A program made the position numbers and the translations under genes. Shown here piece after piece: positions 62,388 through 64,000 of a stretch of DNA of 64,000 nt; position 1 is the stretch's first letter; each line of letters starts with the position of its first letter. The notes beneath the pieces are model-generated. The model saw only the letters and a list, made by a program, of their open reading frames with translations. It was not told the origin of the DNA and made no database searches. The stretch covers positions 16,861,321 through 16,925,320 of the forward strand of contig NC_080548.1 of assembly GCF_028640845.1 (NCBI RefSeq), given 5' to 3'. This stretch comes from Ahaetulla prasina (Eukaryota; Chordata; Lepidosauria; Squamata; Colubridae).

Positions 62388-62716
62388 GCTGTGGCTGTGT
62401 GCCTGATGGGCTGTGTACTGCGAGGCATCTAAGAAAGTGTGGGGTGTGTGTATGTTTGTGTAGGGTTTGTAGTCCGTATGGGAAATGTCATCCAAGGGTT
62501 AATCCAGAAAGTGGTATGTGTGTGTGAATTGTAGCACAAAGCATCCAGAAAGTGGCTGTGTGCCTGATGGGCTCTGTAGTACGAGGCATCTAAGAAAGTA
62601 TGGTATGTGTGTGTGTGTTATGTTTGTATAGGGTTTGTAGTCCATATGGGAAATGCAATCCAAGGATTAATCCAGAAAGTGGTATGTGTATGGGGGGATA
62701 AATTGTAGCCATCCAG
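62388..62716. repeat. Two-copy tandem duplication (~160-bp unit) with GT-rich segments
   Basis: The block GTGCCTGATGGGCT...GAGGCATCTAAGAAAGT...GGGTTTGTAGTCC...GGGAAATG...TTAATCCAGAAAGTGGTATG occurs twice, starting near 62390 and 62553, and a shorter third piece (CATCCAGAAAGTGG) follows near 62708 and again near 62875. GT runs (62740-62765) lie alongside. Confidence 0.8.
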
Positions 62717-62784
62717 AAAGTGGTATATGTGTATGTACATATATGTGTGTGTGTGTGTGTGTATGTATATGTATGTATGTATTG

Positions 62785-62850
62785 GGAAGGGTCGGACACC
62801 AAGGGTCATGATGGGTCGGACATGACTTCGCAACTAACAACAACATTGGG
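62785..62850 (+). mobile_element. BovB 3' end fragment
   Basis: GGGTCGGACACC..GTCATGATGGGTCGGACATG, then ACTTCGCAACTAACAACAAC, as at the end of the BovB copy at 58006. Confidence 0.7.
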
Positions 62851-63189
62851 AAGGAGGGTAATGTAGCCCAAGGCATCCAGAAAGTGGAGTGTGGGAAGTG
62901 TAGTTGAAGGCGTGGGGACGAGGTATCTATATGTGGGGGTTGGTGGGAAGAAACTGCTGGAGGGGATTTCTCCTTCGACTTCGCTGCCACAAGATGGTCA
63001 CCCCTTTGGATGCTTTGCAAAGTTGCATGACTGTAACTTTGTTGCATGTATCCTTAAGATTTATATTGAGATTGTTTCCTGATTGCTTATTTGTACCCTA
63101 TGACTATCATGGAGTGTTGTATCATTAAGTGTTAAATTTGTACCCTATGACTATCATGAAGTGTTGTAAGTGTTGTATTTTGACGAAGG

Positions 63190-63440
63190 TATCTTTTCTT
63201 TTATGTACACTGAGAGCGTATGCACCAAGACAAATTCCTTGTGTGTCCAATCACACTTGGCCAATAAAAAAATTCTATTTTCTATTCCATTCCATTCCAT
63301 TCCTATCATTAAGTGTTGTACCTTATGATTCCTGATGAAGGTATCTTTTCTTTTATGTACACTGAGAACATATGGACCAAAACAAATTCCTTATGTGTCT
63401 AATCACACTTGGCCAATAAAATTCTATTCTATTCTATTCA
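63190..63440 (+). mobile_element. Two L3/Snake1-type LINE tails in a row
   Basis: Two copies of TATCTTTTCTTTTATGTACA ... CAATCACACTTGGCCAATAA, each ending in ATTCT/CATTC repeats (63272-63302 and 63420-63438). The preceding 63080-63180 shows small tandem copies of CCCTATGACTATCATG. Confidence 0.85.
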
Positions 63441-64000
63441 TAGATAGGGGAGGATTATGCCACCACAAGTGGCACTGAGTCCCAGGGTCTGCATGCTGTT
63501 TGCACACTCCTTTCTCAAGAGTGCATGTTAACATACCTGCTGGTCAGAAGGGGAAGCAAAAGAAAGAGTCCCTCCCCCTCTCCCCCACCACATCTGGACT
63601 GCCAGGAGGAACCAAAATGTTACACTTCAAAGGCTGATGGCCTAATCCAGCCATCTCTATTGTCTCGCTCATGCCTCCTAGGCATGCATATCTAAAGATT
63701 ATAGTTTCTGTATCTCTTTTTTCCCCCCTTCTGAGTCAATGGCTTACCTCCTGTGCTTTTTGTGTAAGCAGCACATTGAATAATAGTTGTTGGGAAATTA
63801 TTAAAAGTATAAAGGAATTTTTAAATTGTGTAAGACATGGTTTGTGGGGAAGTTACACACTGGTTGTCAAATATCTGCACTGTATTGAATACACTGATTA
63901 TAGTTTTAAAAGTTATTGAAAGGAATAGCCTAAGACTAAAATTTTGGGGCACGCTAGAAATAAGCCCAAGGCATGACTGTGTGCTAGTCATTGAAAACTA
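63441..64000. other. Presumed PHACTR4 intron 1 sequence, nothing recognised
   Basis: Unique-looking to the end of the window. Confidence 0.45.

Overview
This window is vertebrate nuclear DNA, almost certainly from a squamate and most likely an advanced snake. The evidence is split genes with GT-AG introns, a dense load of CR1/L3, L2-like, L1-like and BovB LINE pieces, tRNA-derived SINEs, hAT and TA-flanked MITEs, and long AATAG/ATTCT microsatellites sitting on LINE 3' ends, a pattern reported for snake genomes. No bacterial-type operon, CRISPR array or viral genome is present.

Three protein-coding loci are seen, all on the + strand and in the same order as in human 1p35: the last five coding exons of SESN2 (665-10459), all of MED18 (CpG-type promoter near 30180, coding exons 32009-32081 and 33316-33869), and, at 61430-61747, a CpG-rich promoter and candidate untranslated first exon. 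By position the last is probably PHACTR4. SESN2 (leucine sensor acting on GATOR2/mTORC1) and MED18 (Mediator head) have no visible functional link; they are conserved neighbours.

Most of the remaining sequence is transposon-derived. Region by region: 1-660 CR1 and hAT debris; 665-12090 SESN2 with intronic SINEs, hAT elements, L2 and L3-type LINEs; 12090-30100 intergenic with an LTR-like repeat, clusters of hairpin hAT MITEs and SINEs; 30120-34180 MED18; 34500-48300 LTR-like repeat, CR1, L2, L3, hAT elements with internal minisatellites, TA-flanked MITEs; 48406-51870 a Ty3/gypsy LTR element on the minus strand with near-identical LTRs, a 5-bp target duplication and a tRNA-Ser-like primer site; 51915-54600 its flank, an L1-like LINE and a TA-flanked MITE; 54830-61000 SINEs, hAT and BovB; 61400-64000 promoter, minisatellites and LINE tails.

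The observations most worth following are (1) two internal patches in the otherwise young gypsy element that are direct copies of sequence lying just downstream of it, one of them replacing the integrase catalytic core; (2) three places where hAT elements are stacked end to end, separated by repeated copies of one 8-bp target site; (3) a hAT family carrying a 42-43 bp minisatellite whose copy number differs at every locus; and (4) long TE-derived hairpins in the predicted 3' UTRs of both SESN2 and MED18. All identifications are by eye; boundaries of old repeats are approximate.
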